Positions 33,890 to 42,245 of a stretch of 64,000 nt of DNA are shown piece after piece. The translations under genes were made by a program, and so were the position numbers. The notes beneath the pieces were generated by a model. The model made no database searches, had not been told where the DNA came from, and saw nothing but the letters and a program-made list of their open reading frames with translations. Position 1 is the first letter of the stretch. Every line of letters starts with the position of its first letter. This DNA is from Sediminicoccus rosea (GTDB lineage: Bacteria; Pseudomonadota; Alphaproteobacteria; Acetobacterales; Acetobacteraceae): the NCBI RefSeq assembly GCF_033547095.1, contig NZ_CP137852.1:4737001-4801000 (forward strand). The letters are read 5' to 3'.

Positions 33890-34324
33890 TCAGAACATGC
33901 GGTATTCGGCGAGGGGCAGCTCGTTGCTCTCGGTCCAACGGTTCCAGGCTTCGATCGCGTCCTGGTTTTCTTCCAGCCAGCGGCGGGCCTTCTCGGCGCG
34001 GATCGCCTCCTGCACGGCACGGGCGGCGATGGCGGCGGCGTCGAGGCCGAGCGCCTGGGCCTCGGCGGCGAAGGGGGCCTGGGCTTCGGCGAGGCCGGGG
34101 GGCGCGTCACGGCGCCGACTGCCTTTTGCGCTAGGTCCCACCCCGGCAAAGTCGTTGGCCGTCACCGCTCCTCCTGTCGCCTCTGCAAGGGCCTGCAGCT
34201 GGGATGGACGCGGGAAGATGGTCCCTGCCTTCCACTTATAGACTGTGACGAGATGGACGCCGCACCGACGCGCAAGCTCCGCCGCTGACGTGTTCGACTT
34301 GATCATCCAATCGGCAAGATTCAT
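33890..34324 (-). CDS. ccdA: HTH-CcdA fusion antitoxin
   Basis: A 144-residue protein with two parts. Residues 1 to about 60 form a Cro/XRE-like helix-turn-helix (ADWMIKSNTSAAELARR, then HLVTVYKWKAG). Residues about 100-144 match the C-terminal CcdA antitoxin region that wraps CcdB (ARRWLEENQDAIEAWNRWTE). F-plasmid CcdA binds DNA with a ribbon-helix-helix instead, so the DNA-binding domain here has been swapped. A charged linker joins the parts. The gene precedes ccdB by 3 bases. It likely represses its own promoter in the 43-base gap to tctA. Confidence 0.8.
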   Translation of the reverse strand: MNLADWMIKSNTSAAELARRCGVHLVTVYKWKAGTIFPRPSQLQALAEATGGAVTANDFAGVGPSAKGSRRRDAPPGLAEAQAPFAAEAQALGLDAAAIAARAVQEAIRAEKARRWLEENQDAIEAWNRWTESNELPLAEYRMF

Positions 34325-34367
34325 GCTACGACCTTAGCGATTTAGGCTAGTTCAGCAAGCAAATTGT
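34325..34367 (-). promoter_or_regulatory. Promoter/operator region of the ccdAB module
   Basis: This 43-base, AT-richer gap separates the tctA stop from the ccdA start. It contains TAGC (34335-34338) and GCTA (34346-34349) as an inverted repeat with a 7-base spacer, and a direct repeat of TTAG. On the minus strand TTGCTT lies upstream of TAAATC but the spacing is not canonical. An autoregulatory operator for the HTH antitoxin is plausible. Confidence 0.35.
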
Positions 34368-35864
34368 TCAGGCCCGCCGCCGCGCCCAGGCTCTGTAGAT
34401 CCGTGGCCCCAGCAGCGCCGCCACCGCCACCAGCAGGATCGCGAGGCTGCCCGGCCGGGTCACGAAGACCATCCAGTTGCCTTCGCTGATGGTCAGCGCC
34501 TGGCGCAGCGCCTGCTCAGCCATCGGCCCCAGGATCATGCCGATCACGACGGGCGCCACCGGGAAGTCGAAGCGCCGCATGAACATGCCGATGATCCCGA
34601 TGGCGTAGAGCAGGACCAGGTCCACGATGGAGTTGGAGATGCCGTAGGTGCCGATCGTGGCGAACACCAGGATGCCGGCATAGAGCTGCGGCGTCGGGAT
34701 CTTCAGGATCTTCACCCAGAGCCCCACCAGCGGCAGGTTCAGCACCACCAGCATCACATTCGCCACGAAGAGCGAGGCGATCAGCGTCCAGACGAGGTCG
34801 GGCTGCGTCTCGAAGAGCAGCGGCCCGGGCTGGATGCCGTAGCTCTGGAAGGCGCTCAGCATGATGGCCGCCGTGGCGGAGGTGGGCAGGCCGAGCGTGA
34901 GCATGGGCACCAGGATGCCGGCCGCGGCGGCATTGTTCGCGGCCTCGGGCCCGGCCACACCTTCGATGGCGCCGGTCGTGCCGAATTCATGCGCGTGTTC
35001 GGGCGCCACCAGCTTCCGCTCGGCATAATAGCTGAGCATGGTCGGCATCTCGGTGCCGCCGGCGGGCAGCACGCCGAAGGGAAAGCCGAGGCCCGCGCCG
35101 CGCATCCAGGGCCAGAAGCTGCGCCTGAGGTCGGAGCGCGAGAGCATGAGGTGGCCGACCGGCAGCACCTGCGCCGCGCCGCCGTGATGGCGCCAGGCCA
35201 TGTGCAGTGCCTCGGCCACCGCGAAGAGCGCGACGGCGACGAGCACCACGTTCACGCCATCATACAGCTCGGGCAGGCCGAAGGTCATGCGCGGCTGGCC
35301 GGTCTGCAGATCAATGCCGACCAGGCCCAGCGTCAACCCGAAGAAGAGGCTCACCAGCCCCCGCAGCGCCGAGCCGCCGAGCACGGCGGAGACGGTCACG
35401 AAGCACAGCACCATCAGGCAGAAATACTCGGCCGGCCCCAGCAGCAGCGCGACATCCACGATGACGGGGCCGAGGAAGGCGATGCCCAGCGTCCCCACCA
35501 GGCCGGCCACGAAGCTGCCGATGGCGGCCGTCGCCAGCGCCGGGCCCGCACGGCCGCTGCGCGCCATCTTCGCCCCTTCGAGGGCGGTGATGATGGAGCC
35601 GCTCTCGCCCGGCGCGTTCAGCAGGATGGAGGTGGTGCTGCCGCCATACATGGCGCCGTAGAAGACGCCGCAGAACAGGATGAAGGCGCCGGTGGCGCTC
35701 ACCTGGAAGGTGATGGGCAGCAGGAGCGCGATGGTGAGCGCGGGGCCGATGCCGGGCAGCACGCCGACCGCGGTGCCGAGGAAGCAGCCCAGCAGCGCCC
35801 AGGCCAGGTTGGTCAGCGTCAGCGCATGCGAGAAGCCGAGGGAGAGGCCGTTGATCGCTTCCAT
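34368..35864 (-). CDS. tctA: Tripartite tricarboxylate transporter large permease TctA
   Basis: A 498-residue inner-membrane protein with about twelve hydrophobic segments. It has the TctA start ([20 protein letters not shown]), the substrate-site region [18 protein letters not shown], and the second repeat [23 protein letters not shown]. Such systems import citrate and other carboxylates using a proton or sodium gradient, with a periplasmic Bug protein delivering the solute. It overlaps tctB by one base. Possible Bug partners lie at 38268-39227 and 24493-25458, neither adjacent. Confidence 0.92.
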   Translation of the reverse strand: MEAINGLSLGFSHALTLTNLAWALLGCFLGTAVGVLPGIGPALTIALLLPITFQVSATGAFILFCGVFYGAMYGGSTTSILLNAPGESGSIITALEGAKMARSGRAGPALATAAIGSFVAGLVGTLGIAFLGPVIVDVALLLGPAEYFCLMVLCFVTVSAVLGGSALRGLVSLFFGLTLGLVGIDLQTGQPRMTFGLPELYDGVNVVLVAVALFAVAEALHMAWRHHGGAAQVLPVGHLMLSRSDLRRSFWPWMRGAGLGFPFGVLPAGGTEMPTMLSYYAERKLVAPEHAHEFGTTGAIEGVAGPEAANNAAAAGILVPMLTLGLPTSATAAIMLSAFQSYGIQPGPLLFETQPDLVWTLIASLFVANVMLVVLNLPLVGLWVKILKIPTPQLYAGILVFATIGTYGISNSIVDLVLLYAIGIIGMFMRRFDFPVAPVVIGMILGPMAEQALRQALTISEGNWMVFVTRPGSLAILLVAVAALLGPRIYRAWARRRA

Positions 35865-36373
35865 CAGGCCACCTCCTGCCCGAGAAGGCGCAGCACCAGC
35901 CCCTCCAGCAGACCCGCGCCGATGTTCACGCCAAGCCCCTGCACGAAGAGGAACCAGACGAGCAGCGTCAGCGGCAGCGCGATCAGCAGGTCCCGCGCCA
36001 TGGAGCGGCTGCCGAAGGCGGCGGCGACGAGGACGAACTGCGCCGAGGCCGCGATGGAAAACCCGGCCGGGCCGATCAGCACGAGGTTGGCGAGCAGGCC
36101 CGCGCCCAGCAGGCCGAGCGCGCGCAGATTGGGTGGCCCGGCCTCCGCCACCTCGGCCACCTGCGCCGACCAGCCGCCCCGCAGCGCGGAGAGGACCAGC
36201 AGCGCGCCCAGCAGCGTCATGCCGCTTGCCACCACATAGGGCACCGCCTTGGGGCCCACCTGGGCGTAGAGCGGCGAGACGGGAATGGCGCCGGCCTGCC
36301 AGAAGCCGACCAGCCCGAAGGCCAGGACGAAAAGGCCGGCCAGCAGGTCAGGCCAGGGAATCCGGTTCGTCAT
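35864..36373 (-). CDS. tctB: Tripartite tricarboxylate transporter small permease TctB
   Basis: A 169-residue membrane protein with four hydrophobic segments, the expected TctB length. The first segment is [55 protein letters not shown] follows, which is the characteristic TctB region. It sits first in the minus-strand pair with tctA and starts at ATG 36373, divergent from the methyltransferase gene. TctB subunits are poorly conserved, so the call leans on the neighbour. Confidence 0.88.
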   Translation of the reverse strand: MTNRIPWPDLLAGLFVLAFGLVGFWQAGAIPVSPLYAQVGPKAVPYVVASGMTLLGALLVLSALRGGWSAQVAEVAEAGPPNLRALGLLGAGLLANLVLIGPAGFSIAASAQFVLVAAAFGSRSMARDLLIALPLTLLVWFLFVQGLGVNIGAGLLEGLVLRLLGQEVA

Positions 36374-36500
36374 GGGGCCTCGCGCTTCCTTGCGCGGGCA
36401 GTCTTGGCCGTTTCATGCCTTCCGTCACCTGTCCGCGGCGTGGCAAGCTTGTCATTCGGGGAAGCTTTCGCGCCAGGCGCCGCGCCGCCATGCTGCCGGC

Positions 36501-37121
36501 ATGAGCGCGGATCACATCATCGGACTCTATGAGCGCCACGCCCGCGCCTTCGACGCGCAGCGCGGGCGGGGCCCGATGGAGCGCGCCTGGCTCGATCGCT
36601 TCACGGCGCTGGTCCCGCCCGGTGGCGCGGTGCTCGACCTGGGCTGCGGCATGGGGGAGCCGATCGCGGCGCATCTCATCGGCGCGGGGTTCCGGGTGAC
36701 GGGGGTGGATAGCGCGCCCACCCTGATCGGCCTCTGCCACGCACGCTTTCCCGGCCAGGATTGGCGCCTGGCCGACATGCGCGGCCTCGATCTCGGGCGG
36801 CGCTTCGACGGCATTCTCGCCTGGGACAGCTTCTTCCACCTGGACCAGGCGGATCAACGCGCGATGTTCGCCGTCTTCGCCCGCCACGCGGCACACGGCG
36901 CCGCGCTGATGTTCACCAGCGGCCCATCGGAGGGCGTGGCGCTGGGCTGCTTCGAGGGCGAGGTGCTGCATCACGCGAGCCTCTCACCGGAGGAATACCG
37001 CACCCTCCTGGCCAGCCACGACTTTGCGGTGGTGGACCACCGCGCGGAAGATCCGGAATGCGGCGGGCACACCGTCTGGCTCGCCCGCCGCAGTGGCGCT
37101 CAGGCGGCCAGCGCCGGATAG
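36501..37121 (+). CDS. Class I SAM-dependent methyltransferase
   Basis: A 206-residue methyltransferase with the motif I loop VLDLGCGMGEPIA (about residues 43-55), motif II acidic residue in VTGVDSAPTLI and motif III/IV DGILAWDSFFHLDQ. It resembles small-molecule methyltransferases; the substrate is unknown. ATG 36501 gives the usual N-terminus (HIIGLYERHARAFDAQR). Its last 22 bases overlap the end of the convergent OYE gene, so the two coding regions share sequence on opposite strands. Confidence 0.8.
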   Translation: MSADHIIGLYERHARAFDAQRGRGPMERAWLDRFTALVPPGGAVLDLGCGMGEPIAAHLIGAGFRVTGVDSAPTLIGLCHARFPGQDWRLADMRGLDLGRRFDGILAWDSFFHLDQADQRAMFAVFARHAAHGAALMFTSGPSEGVALGCFEGEVLHHASLSPEEYRTLLASHDFAVVDHRAEDPECGGHTVWLARRSGAQAASAG

Positions 37122-38149
37122 TCCGTGTAGCCCTTCGCACCGCCGCCATAGAAGCTCGCCTGGTCCGGCGTGTTCAGCGCGGCGCCCTGGGCGAGGCGCT
37201 CCGGCAGGTCCGGATTCGCCAGGAAGGGCACGCCGAAGGCGATGAGGTCGGCGAGGCCCGAGGCGATGTCCGCTTCGGCCCGCGCACGGTCATAGCCGCC
37301 GTTCAGGATCAGCGTGCCCTTGTAGTGGGCACGGATCAGCGCGGCCACGTCGAAGCCGGGCTTGGTGTCGAAGATGTGCAGATAGGCGAGGTTCCGCTTC
37401 GCCAGCTCGCCCGCCACATAGGCGTAGGTGGCCGGCGCGTCGGGATCATGGATGTCGTTGAACACCCCGCCCGGCGAGAGCCGCACGCCCACGCGGTCGG
37501 CGCCGATCGCCGCCACGGCGGCATCCACCGCGCCGAGCAGGAAACGCGCGCGGTTTTCGACCGAGCCGCCCCATTCATCCGTGCGCTGGTTCACATTGGG
37601 CGCCAGGAACTGGCCGGGCAGGTAGCCATTCGCGCCATGCACCTCCACGCCATCCAGCCCGGCCTCGCGCGCCAGGGTCGCCGCGCGGCCATAGGTCGCG
37701 ATCAGGGCCGGGATCTCGGCCGCCTCCAGCGCGCGGGGCGTGCCATGCGGCTTCATGCCCTCATGCGTGTAGATCTCGCCGGGGGCGGCGATGGCCGAGG
37801 GCGCCACGGGCGCCGCGCCGTCCAGGAAATCGGGGTGGGAGATGCGGCCGGTGTGCATCAGCTGCACAAAGATGTGCCCGCCCTTGGCGTGCACCGCGCC
37901 GGCCACCTGGCGCCAGCCCTCGACCTGCGCCGCGTTGTAGAGGCCGGGAATATCAATGTAGCCGCGGCCCGAGGCATCGGGCGTCGTGCCCTCGGTCACG
38001 ATCAGGCCGGCGCTGGCGCGCTGGGCGTAGTATTCGGCGTTCAGCGCGTTGGGCACCTGGCCGGGCGTGCGGTTGCGCGTCATCGGCGCCATCACGACAC
38101 GGCTCTTGAGGGTCAGCGCGCCGACGCGCACGGGGGAGAACAGGGACAT
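37100..38149 (-). CDS. Old Yellow Enzyme-family alkene reductase
   Basis: A 349-residue FMN-dependent flavoprotein. The opening SLFSPVRVGALTLKSRVVMAPMTR is the FMN-binding start of OYE enzymes. The HGANGYLPGQFLAPNVNQRTDEWGG region provides the substrate-binding HxxN type pair and the catalytic area, and FIQ/VQLMHTGR follows the family pattern. OYEs reduce activated C=C bonds, nitroesters or glutathione adducts with NAD(P)H. N-ethylmaleimide reductase (NemA) is the closest general type. ATG 38149 matches homologue starts. The 3' end overlaps the convergent methyltransferase by 22 bases. Confidence 0.87.
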   Translation of the reverse strand: MSLFSPVRVGALTLKSRVVMAPMTRNRTPGQVPNALNAEYYAQRASAGLIVTEGTTPDASGRGYIDIPGLYNAAQVEGWRQVAGAVHAKGGHIFVQLMHTGRISHPDFLDGAAPVAPSAIAAPGEIYTHEGMKPHGTPRALEAAEIPALIATYGRAATLAREAGLDGVEVHGANGYLPGQFLAPNVNQRTDEWGGSVENRARFLLGAVDAAVAAIGADRVGVRLSPGGVFNDIHDPDAPATYAYVAGELAKRNLAYLHIFDTKPGFDVAALIRAHYKGTLILNGGYDRARAEADIASGLADLIAFGVPFLANPDLPERLAQGAALNTPDQASFYGGGAKGYTDYPALAA

Positions 38150-38267
38150 CTTCGGGCAACTCCATGGCTCGGGGCGGAACACGCCGCCCCCTTGCCAAGA
38201 GAGATGGGGCGCAAAGGTTGCGCCGCGAAATCACGCCCGGTGATGATGCCCATTCACGCCGGAGGAT

Positions 38268-39227
38268 TTACCCGGCGAGGCCAAGCTCCTTCAGCACCGC
38301 CTCGGTCGCGGCGATGTCGGCGGCGAGGAAGCGGTCGAACTCGGCCCCGGCGAGGAAGGCGTTGTCCCAGCCGCGCGTGGCCAGCAGCTCGCGCCAGGCA
38401 GGCAGCGCGTTGAGCTCCGTCATCAGGTTGACCAGGGCGGCGCGCTGGTTCGGGTTGATGCCGGGTGCCCCGAAGACGCCGCGCCAATTCGCCGTCACCA
38501 CATCCACGCCGGATTCGCGGAGCGTCGGGATGGCGGGGTCGCTGCGCGTCTCGCCGGTGGTGGCCAGGGCCCGCATCCGGCCGGCGCGGATCTGCTCGGA
38601 GAATTCGGAGAAGCCGGAAATGCCGGCCTTCACCTGGGCGCCCAGGATCGCCGCCTGGGCCGGCCCGCCGCCGGCGAAGGCGACATAGCTGCCCTCGCGC
38701 GCGTTGCGGCCCAGCGCCTTCAGGATCAGGCCCAGCGTGATGTGGTCCGTCCCGCCCGCGCTGCCGCCGCCCACCGAGGTGCCGCCCGGATTGGCCCGGA
38801 AGGCCGCCAGAAGCCCCGCGATGTCCCGGATGTCGGAGGAGGCGGGGACGACCACCACGCCCACCTCCTGCGTCATTCGCGCGATGGGCGTGACATTGGC
38901 GAGGCCGAGCGGCGAGCGGTTGGTCAGCACCGCGCCCACCATGACCGAGCCCGCGACCATCAGCGCATCCGGCCGGCCGCGCCGCTGCGAGACGAAGCGC
39001 GGCAGGCCCACGATGCCGCCGGCGCCGCCCACATTCTCGAACTGGAAATTGCCGACGAGGCCGGCGGGCCGGGCCACCTGCTCGATGGCGCGGCCAAGCC
39101 CGTCCCAGCCGCCGCCGGGGCCGGCCGGGATGAACATGCTCATATTGGCGAAGCGCGCCTGGGCGCGGGCGCCGGGGGCGAGGGCCGGCAGCAGCGCCGC
39201 CGCGGCCAGGAGGGTTCTGCGCCGCAT
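38268..39227 (-). CDS. Bug-family (TctC-like) substrate-binding protein
   Basis: A 319-residue periplasmic binding protein with a signal peptide (RRRTLLAAAALLPALAPGARA). The domain opening MFIPAGPGGGWDGLGRAIEQ differs from the commoner PFPAGG form and is typical of the TctC group that works with TctAB (TctC is the citrate-type binder). GAGGIVGLPRFV and SVGGGSAGGTDH are also seen. It is the nearest candidate partner for the tctAB pair about 2 kb away, though methyltransferase and OYE genes lie between. It starts 4 bases after the SapC gene stop on the same strand. Confidence 0.85.
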   Translation of the reverse strand: MRRRTLLAAAALLPALAPGARAQARFANMSMFIPAGPGGGWDGLGRAIEQVARPAGLVGNFQFENVGGAGGIVGLPRFVSQRRGRPDALMVAGSVMVGAVLTNRSPLGLANVTPIARMTQEVGVVVVPASSDIRDIAGLLAAFRANPGGTSVGGGSAGGTDHITLGLILKALGRNAREGSYVAFAGGGPAQAAILGAQVKAGISGFSEFSEQIRAGRMRALATTGETRSDPAIPTLRESGVDVVTANWRGVFGAPGINPNQRAALVNLMTELNALPAWRELLATRGWDNAFLAGAEFDRFLAADIAATEAVLKELGLAG

Positions 39228-39231
39228 CGCC

Positions 39232-39948
39232 TCAGCCCTGCATCTGCTTGAGTTCGGGAATGCCGCCCAACGAGAGCATGTGGGCGTAGATGGCATCGAG
39301 CCAGCCCTTGTCCCGCAGCGTCACCAGCTGCTCGCCGGTCAGCTTCGCCAAGCGCTCCCGGTCCACGGCGTGGAAGCCGTCCACGCGGAAGGGCTTGCCT
39401 TCCCATTCGAACTGCGTGGCCGCCGGCTGCAGCAGGCCCATCAGCGAGAGGCCCTCCGCGAATTCCTGCGTCTTGCGGAAGGCGGCCTCGACCGAGCGGG
39501 TGAAGTCCAACGCCTTGGTGGCGAGCGGCGCGGGCTTGCGGTCGGCGTCGAAGATGGGCTCCCCGGCCGAGGCGGCGAATTGCGGCGCCTGGGGGTCGAT
39601 GCAGAGCACGAGCTGGTCGGAATCCGCCGCCGCGCGCACCAGCAGGAAGGGATAGCGGCGCAGATAGGCCGGCACGTAGGTCCCGCGGCGCCAGGCGCCC
39701 TTCTCATCCACGAAGAGGTTGCGGTCAGGGGCGAGGCCGGTCAGCGCCACGGGCATGTGCGGCGCCTGCGCGGCGAAGACCACCGGCATGTGGCGCCCGG
39801 CCAGCGCGAATTCCTCGACGGCGAGCGGGATGGAGGAGAGATGCGCGGCGAAGCCGTGCCCCACGTCGCGCAGGTGCAGCCCCGCATGGCGATCGCTGTC
39901 GAGCGGCTCCAGCGCCGAATACAGGACGGGCAAGGTCGGGGCGTTCAT
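39232..39948 (-). CDS. SapC-family protein
   Basis: A 238-residue member of the SapC family (PF07277), named from an S-layer-associated locus but of unknown mechanism. Recognisable are LALAGRHMPVVFA-like region (FALAGRHMPVVFAAQ), ALTGLAPDRNLFVDEKGAWRRGTYVPAYLRRYPF and the C-terminal GWLDAIYAHMLSLG. There is no signal peptide, so it is predicted to be cytoplasmic or to use another route. ATG 39948 gives the usual start (NAPTLPVLYSALEPL). It is followed 4 bases later by the Bug gene and is divergent from the repeat-protein genes. Confidence 0.83.
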   Translation of the reverse strand: MNAPTLPVLYSALEPLDSDRHAGLHLRDVGHGFAAHLSSIPLAVEEFALAGRHMPVVFAAQAPHMPVALTGLAPDRNLFVDEKGAWRRGTYVPAYLRRYPFLLVRAAADSDQLVLCIDPQAPQFAASAGEPIFDADRKPAPLATKALDFTRSVEAAFRKTQEFAEGLSLMGLLQPAATQFEWEGKPFRVDGFHAVDRERLAKLTGEQLVTLRDKGWLDAIYAHMLSLGGIPELKQMQG

Positions 39949-40120
39949 GACATGTCTCCGGCAGGCGGTGGCCCGAAGGGTGAGACGTTGCATTAATTGT
40001 TGGACAGCAACGACATTTTGGCCTTTCGGGCCTTGTTCTTCGAAAACAGCATAGACCAACATCCCATGCCCGAGGAAGGTCCGGGCCAAAAGCCAAACCG
40101 ACCACGTCCCGAGGAAGCCC

Positions 40121-40465
40121 ATGTCCCATCCCGATCCACGGCTGAGCCGCCGCCTCATCGTCGCGCGTGCCGCCACCGGCGCCGGGCTGGTGGCCGCCGC
40201 CACGATCCCGGGCGAGGCCGCCGCCCAGCGCAGCGTGACCGATGCCGACCCGCGCGATGCGGCGGGGCGCGGCCGGGGCTCGGGCGGGGGCCAATACCGC
40301 ACCAACGCCACCGATTCCGACCCGCGTGACGCGGCCGGCCGGGGCCGTGGCACCGGGTCCTCCACCGGCTACACCGACCGTGACCCGACCGATGGCCCAG
40401 GCCGTGGCCGCTCCGGCCGCACCGACAGCGACCCCTCCGACGGGGCCGGGCGCGGCCGGCGCTGA
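40121..40465 (+). CDS. Small exported D-x-D-P repeat protein 1
   Basis: A 114-residue protein with a twin-arginine-like or Sec signal (SRRLIVARAATGAGLVAAAT, cleavage near AAAQ) and four repeats of the form T-D-x-D-P-x-D-x-x-G-x-G-R. Units begin near residues 40, 64, 84 and 99. The Asp-rich loop DxDPxDGxG resembles calcium-binding loops of the DxDxDG class, but no canonical EF-hand partner is present. A GAGGA site precedes ATG 40121. It is a paralogue of the next gene, and a JmjC oxygenase follows. I know of no assigned function. Confidence 0.65.
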   Translation: MSHPDPRLSRRLIVARAATGAGLVAAATIPGEAAAQRSVTDADPRDAAGRGRGSGGGQYRTNATDSDPRDAAGRGRGTGSSTGYTDRDPTDGPGRGRSGRTDSDPSDGAGRGRR

Positions 40466-40576
40466 CGCACCCGCCCGGGCGGCGCGCCACATCTCCGCGA
40501 TTGTGTTGAGCGCCCCGGCTGTGCACTCTTCCGCTTGCGGATCATCCGCCAACGAGACAGGACAAGAGGAAACCTG

Positions 40577-41062
40577 ATGGAAAGCCGTCTCTCCCGCCGC
40601 CTCCTGGTCCTGCGGGTCGCCGCCTTGGGCGGCACAGGCACCGCGCTGGCCGCTTGCGTGCCGACCGGCCCAACCCCGGTGGTGTCGCGCGGCACCGGCA
40701 TCACCGACCGCGATCCGAGCGATGGCCCGGGCCAGGGACGCGGCGGCTATCGCACCACCGGCATCACCGATCGTGACCCGAGCGATGGGCCGGGCAATGG
40801 CCGTGGCGGCGCGCGCGGCACCGGCGTCACCGACCGCGACCCGAGCGACGGCGCGGGCCGCGGGCGCGGCGGCTACCGCACCACCGGCATCACCGACCGT
40901 GACCCGAGCGACGGCCCCGGCAATGGCCGCGGCGGCTCACGCGGCACCGGCATCACCGATCGCGACCCGAGCGACGGCGCGGGCCGCGGGCGGGGCGGGT
41001 ATCGCGGCACCGGCCGCACCGATTCCGACCCGCGCGACGCGCCCGGCCAGGGCCGCTGGTAG
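40577..41062 (+). CDS. Lipoprotein with six 21-residue D-x-D-P repeats (repeat protein 2)
   Basis: A 161-residue predicted lipoprotein: the signal ends in the lipobox LAAC (cysteine near residue 26). The rest is almost wholly six 21-residue repeats with consensus R-x-T-G-I-T-D-R-D-P-S-D-G-x-G-x-G-R-G-G-x, starting at about residue 38. The last is degenerate (TDSDPRDAPGQGRW). The DNA repeats are 63 bases and alternate in pairs. Gly/Arg/Asp content is extreme, giving a flexible, probably metal- or glycan-binding tail at the envelope. AGAGGA precedes ATG 40577. Function is unknown. Confidence 0.7.
   Translation: MESRLSRRLLVLRVAALGGTGTALAACVPTGPTPVVSRGTGITDRDPSDGPGQGRGGYRTTGITDRDPSDGPGNGRGGARGTGVTDRDPSDGAGRGRGGYRTTGITDRDPSDGPGNGRGGSRGTGITDRDPSDGAGRGRGGYRGTGRTDSDPRDAPGQGRW
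40688..41059 (+). repeat. 63-base tandem coding repeats
   Basis: Six in-frame 63-base units start at 40688, 40751, 40814, 40877, 40940 and 41003, with the last cut short by the stop codon. Units 2 and 4 (Y-R-T-T-G start, G-N-G-R) are more alike than their neighbours, as are units 3 and 5, so a 126-base double unit was probably duplicated. Confidence 0.85.
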
Positions 41063-41094
41063 CCGGCGACACACCACCAGGGCCGACAGGAACG

Positions 41095-42234
41095 ATGCAG
41101 CAAGGATTGACCGAGGCGGCCTTCGCCCTCGCCTTCGAGGGCATGAGCGTGGACGAGGCGCTGGCCCTGCGCGAGGGGCTGGCCTGGAAGCATTTCAGGG
41201 GCGCGCGCCCGGACCGCTTCGCGCCCCTGCTCAGCGTGGCCGATCTCGACGCGCATCTGCGGACCGATGGCGCGCGCACGCCGCGCATCGCCATGGCGGA
41301 CGAGGCGCGCAACGGCAGCGCCGGCGTGCCGGAGGAGGAATTCGCGCTGCCCGATGGACGGGTGGACCTGCCCCGGCTGCTGGCGCGCTTCGATGCCGGC
41401 GCCTCGCTCGTCGTCTCGCAATTCCATGAGACGCATCCACCGCTCGCGAATTTCTGCCGGGGGCTGGAGCGGCTCTTCCTGCACCCGGTGCAGTCCAACA
41501 TCTACCTGACGCCGCCTGCGGCGCAGGGCTTCCGCACGCATTTCGACACGCATGACGTGCTGGTGCTGCAGGTGGAGGGCCGCAAGCGCTGGCGCATCTG
41601 GGATGGCGAGCGTGTGGAGCGGCCGACGCGCCGCACCCCCTGGCCCGGCAACATGGCCCCGCTGGGCGAGCCGCATGTGCTCGTCCTGGAACCGGGCGAC
41701 GCGCTCTATATCCCGCGCGGCATCATGCATGACGCGGCGACCGAGGCGGGCGAACGCTCGCTCCACGCCACGATCGGCTTCATGGAGTCGTCCTGGGCGC
41801 AGGCGATGCGCGCCCTGCTGGACGAGGCGGAACTGGCCGACCCCAAGCTGCGCGAAAGCGTGCCAAGCTGGCGCATCGGCGAGGCCGACCTGCTGCCTGG
41901 CCTGGCCGAGCGCCTCGCCCGGCTCGCCACCCCCGCCCATGCCGAGCGGCTCGCCAACCTGCTGCTGGAGCAGCTGGCGCGGGACCGCCAGCCCCTGCCC
42001 GCCCGCGGCCTCTTCGCGCCCATGCCCGAGGGCGCGCTGCGGCTGAGCGAGGGCATGCATTCCCACCTGGTGCAGGCGCAGGACGGCTCGGCGACGCTGT
42101 TCTGGACCGGCGGCGCCCTGCCGCTCACGCCGCATGAGGTGAATGAGCTGGCCGCGCTGGCGGAGGGCACCGTGCCGGGCGATGCCGATTTCGCCCGCAG
42201 GCTCTGGGGCATGGGGCTGCTGGAACCGGCCTGA
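41095..42234 (+). CDS. JmjC/cupin 2-oxoglutarate-type oxygenase
   Basis: A 379-residue member of the JmjC-like cupin family (PF08007), which includes the ribosomal oxygenase RoxA/YcfD that hydroxylates arginine. The iron facial triad is visible: H-x-D in RTHFDTHDVLVLQ (about residues 148-150) and the distal histidine in YIPRGIMHDA (about 212). GRKRWRIWDG is the classic strand after the first histidine. A C-terminal winged-helix-type region may follow, as in RoxA. AGGA lies before ATG 41095, 32 bases after the repeat lipoprotein, so co-expression is likely. Substrate could be a ribosomal protein or, as speculation, the adjacent repeat proteins. Confidence 0.82.
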   Translation: MQQGLTEAAFALAFEGMSVDEALALREGLAWKHFRGARPDRFAPLLSVADLDAHLRTDGARTPRIAMADEARNGSAGVPEEEFALPDGRVDLPRLLARFDAGASLVVSQFHETHPPLANFCRGLERLFLHPVQSNIYLTPPAAQGFRTHFDTHDVLVLQVEGRKRWRIWDGERVERPTRRTPWPGNMAPLGEPHVLVLEPGDALYIPRGIMHDAATEAGERSLHATIGFMESSWAQAMRALLDEAELADPKLRESVPSWRIGEADLLPGLAERLARLATPAHAERLANLLLEQLARDRQPLPARGLFAPMPEGALRLSEGMHSHLVQAQDGSATLFWTGGALPLTPHEVNELAALAEGTVPGDADFARRLWGMGLLEPA

Positions 42235-42245
42235 CGCCGGGTCTC

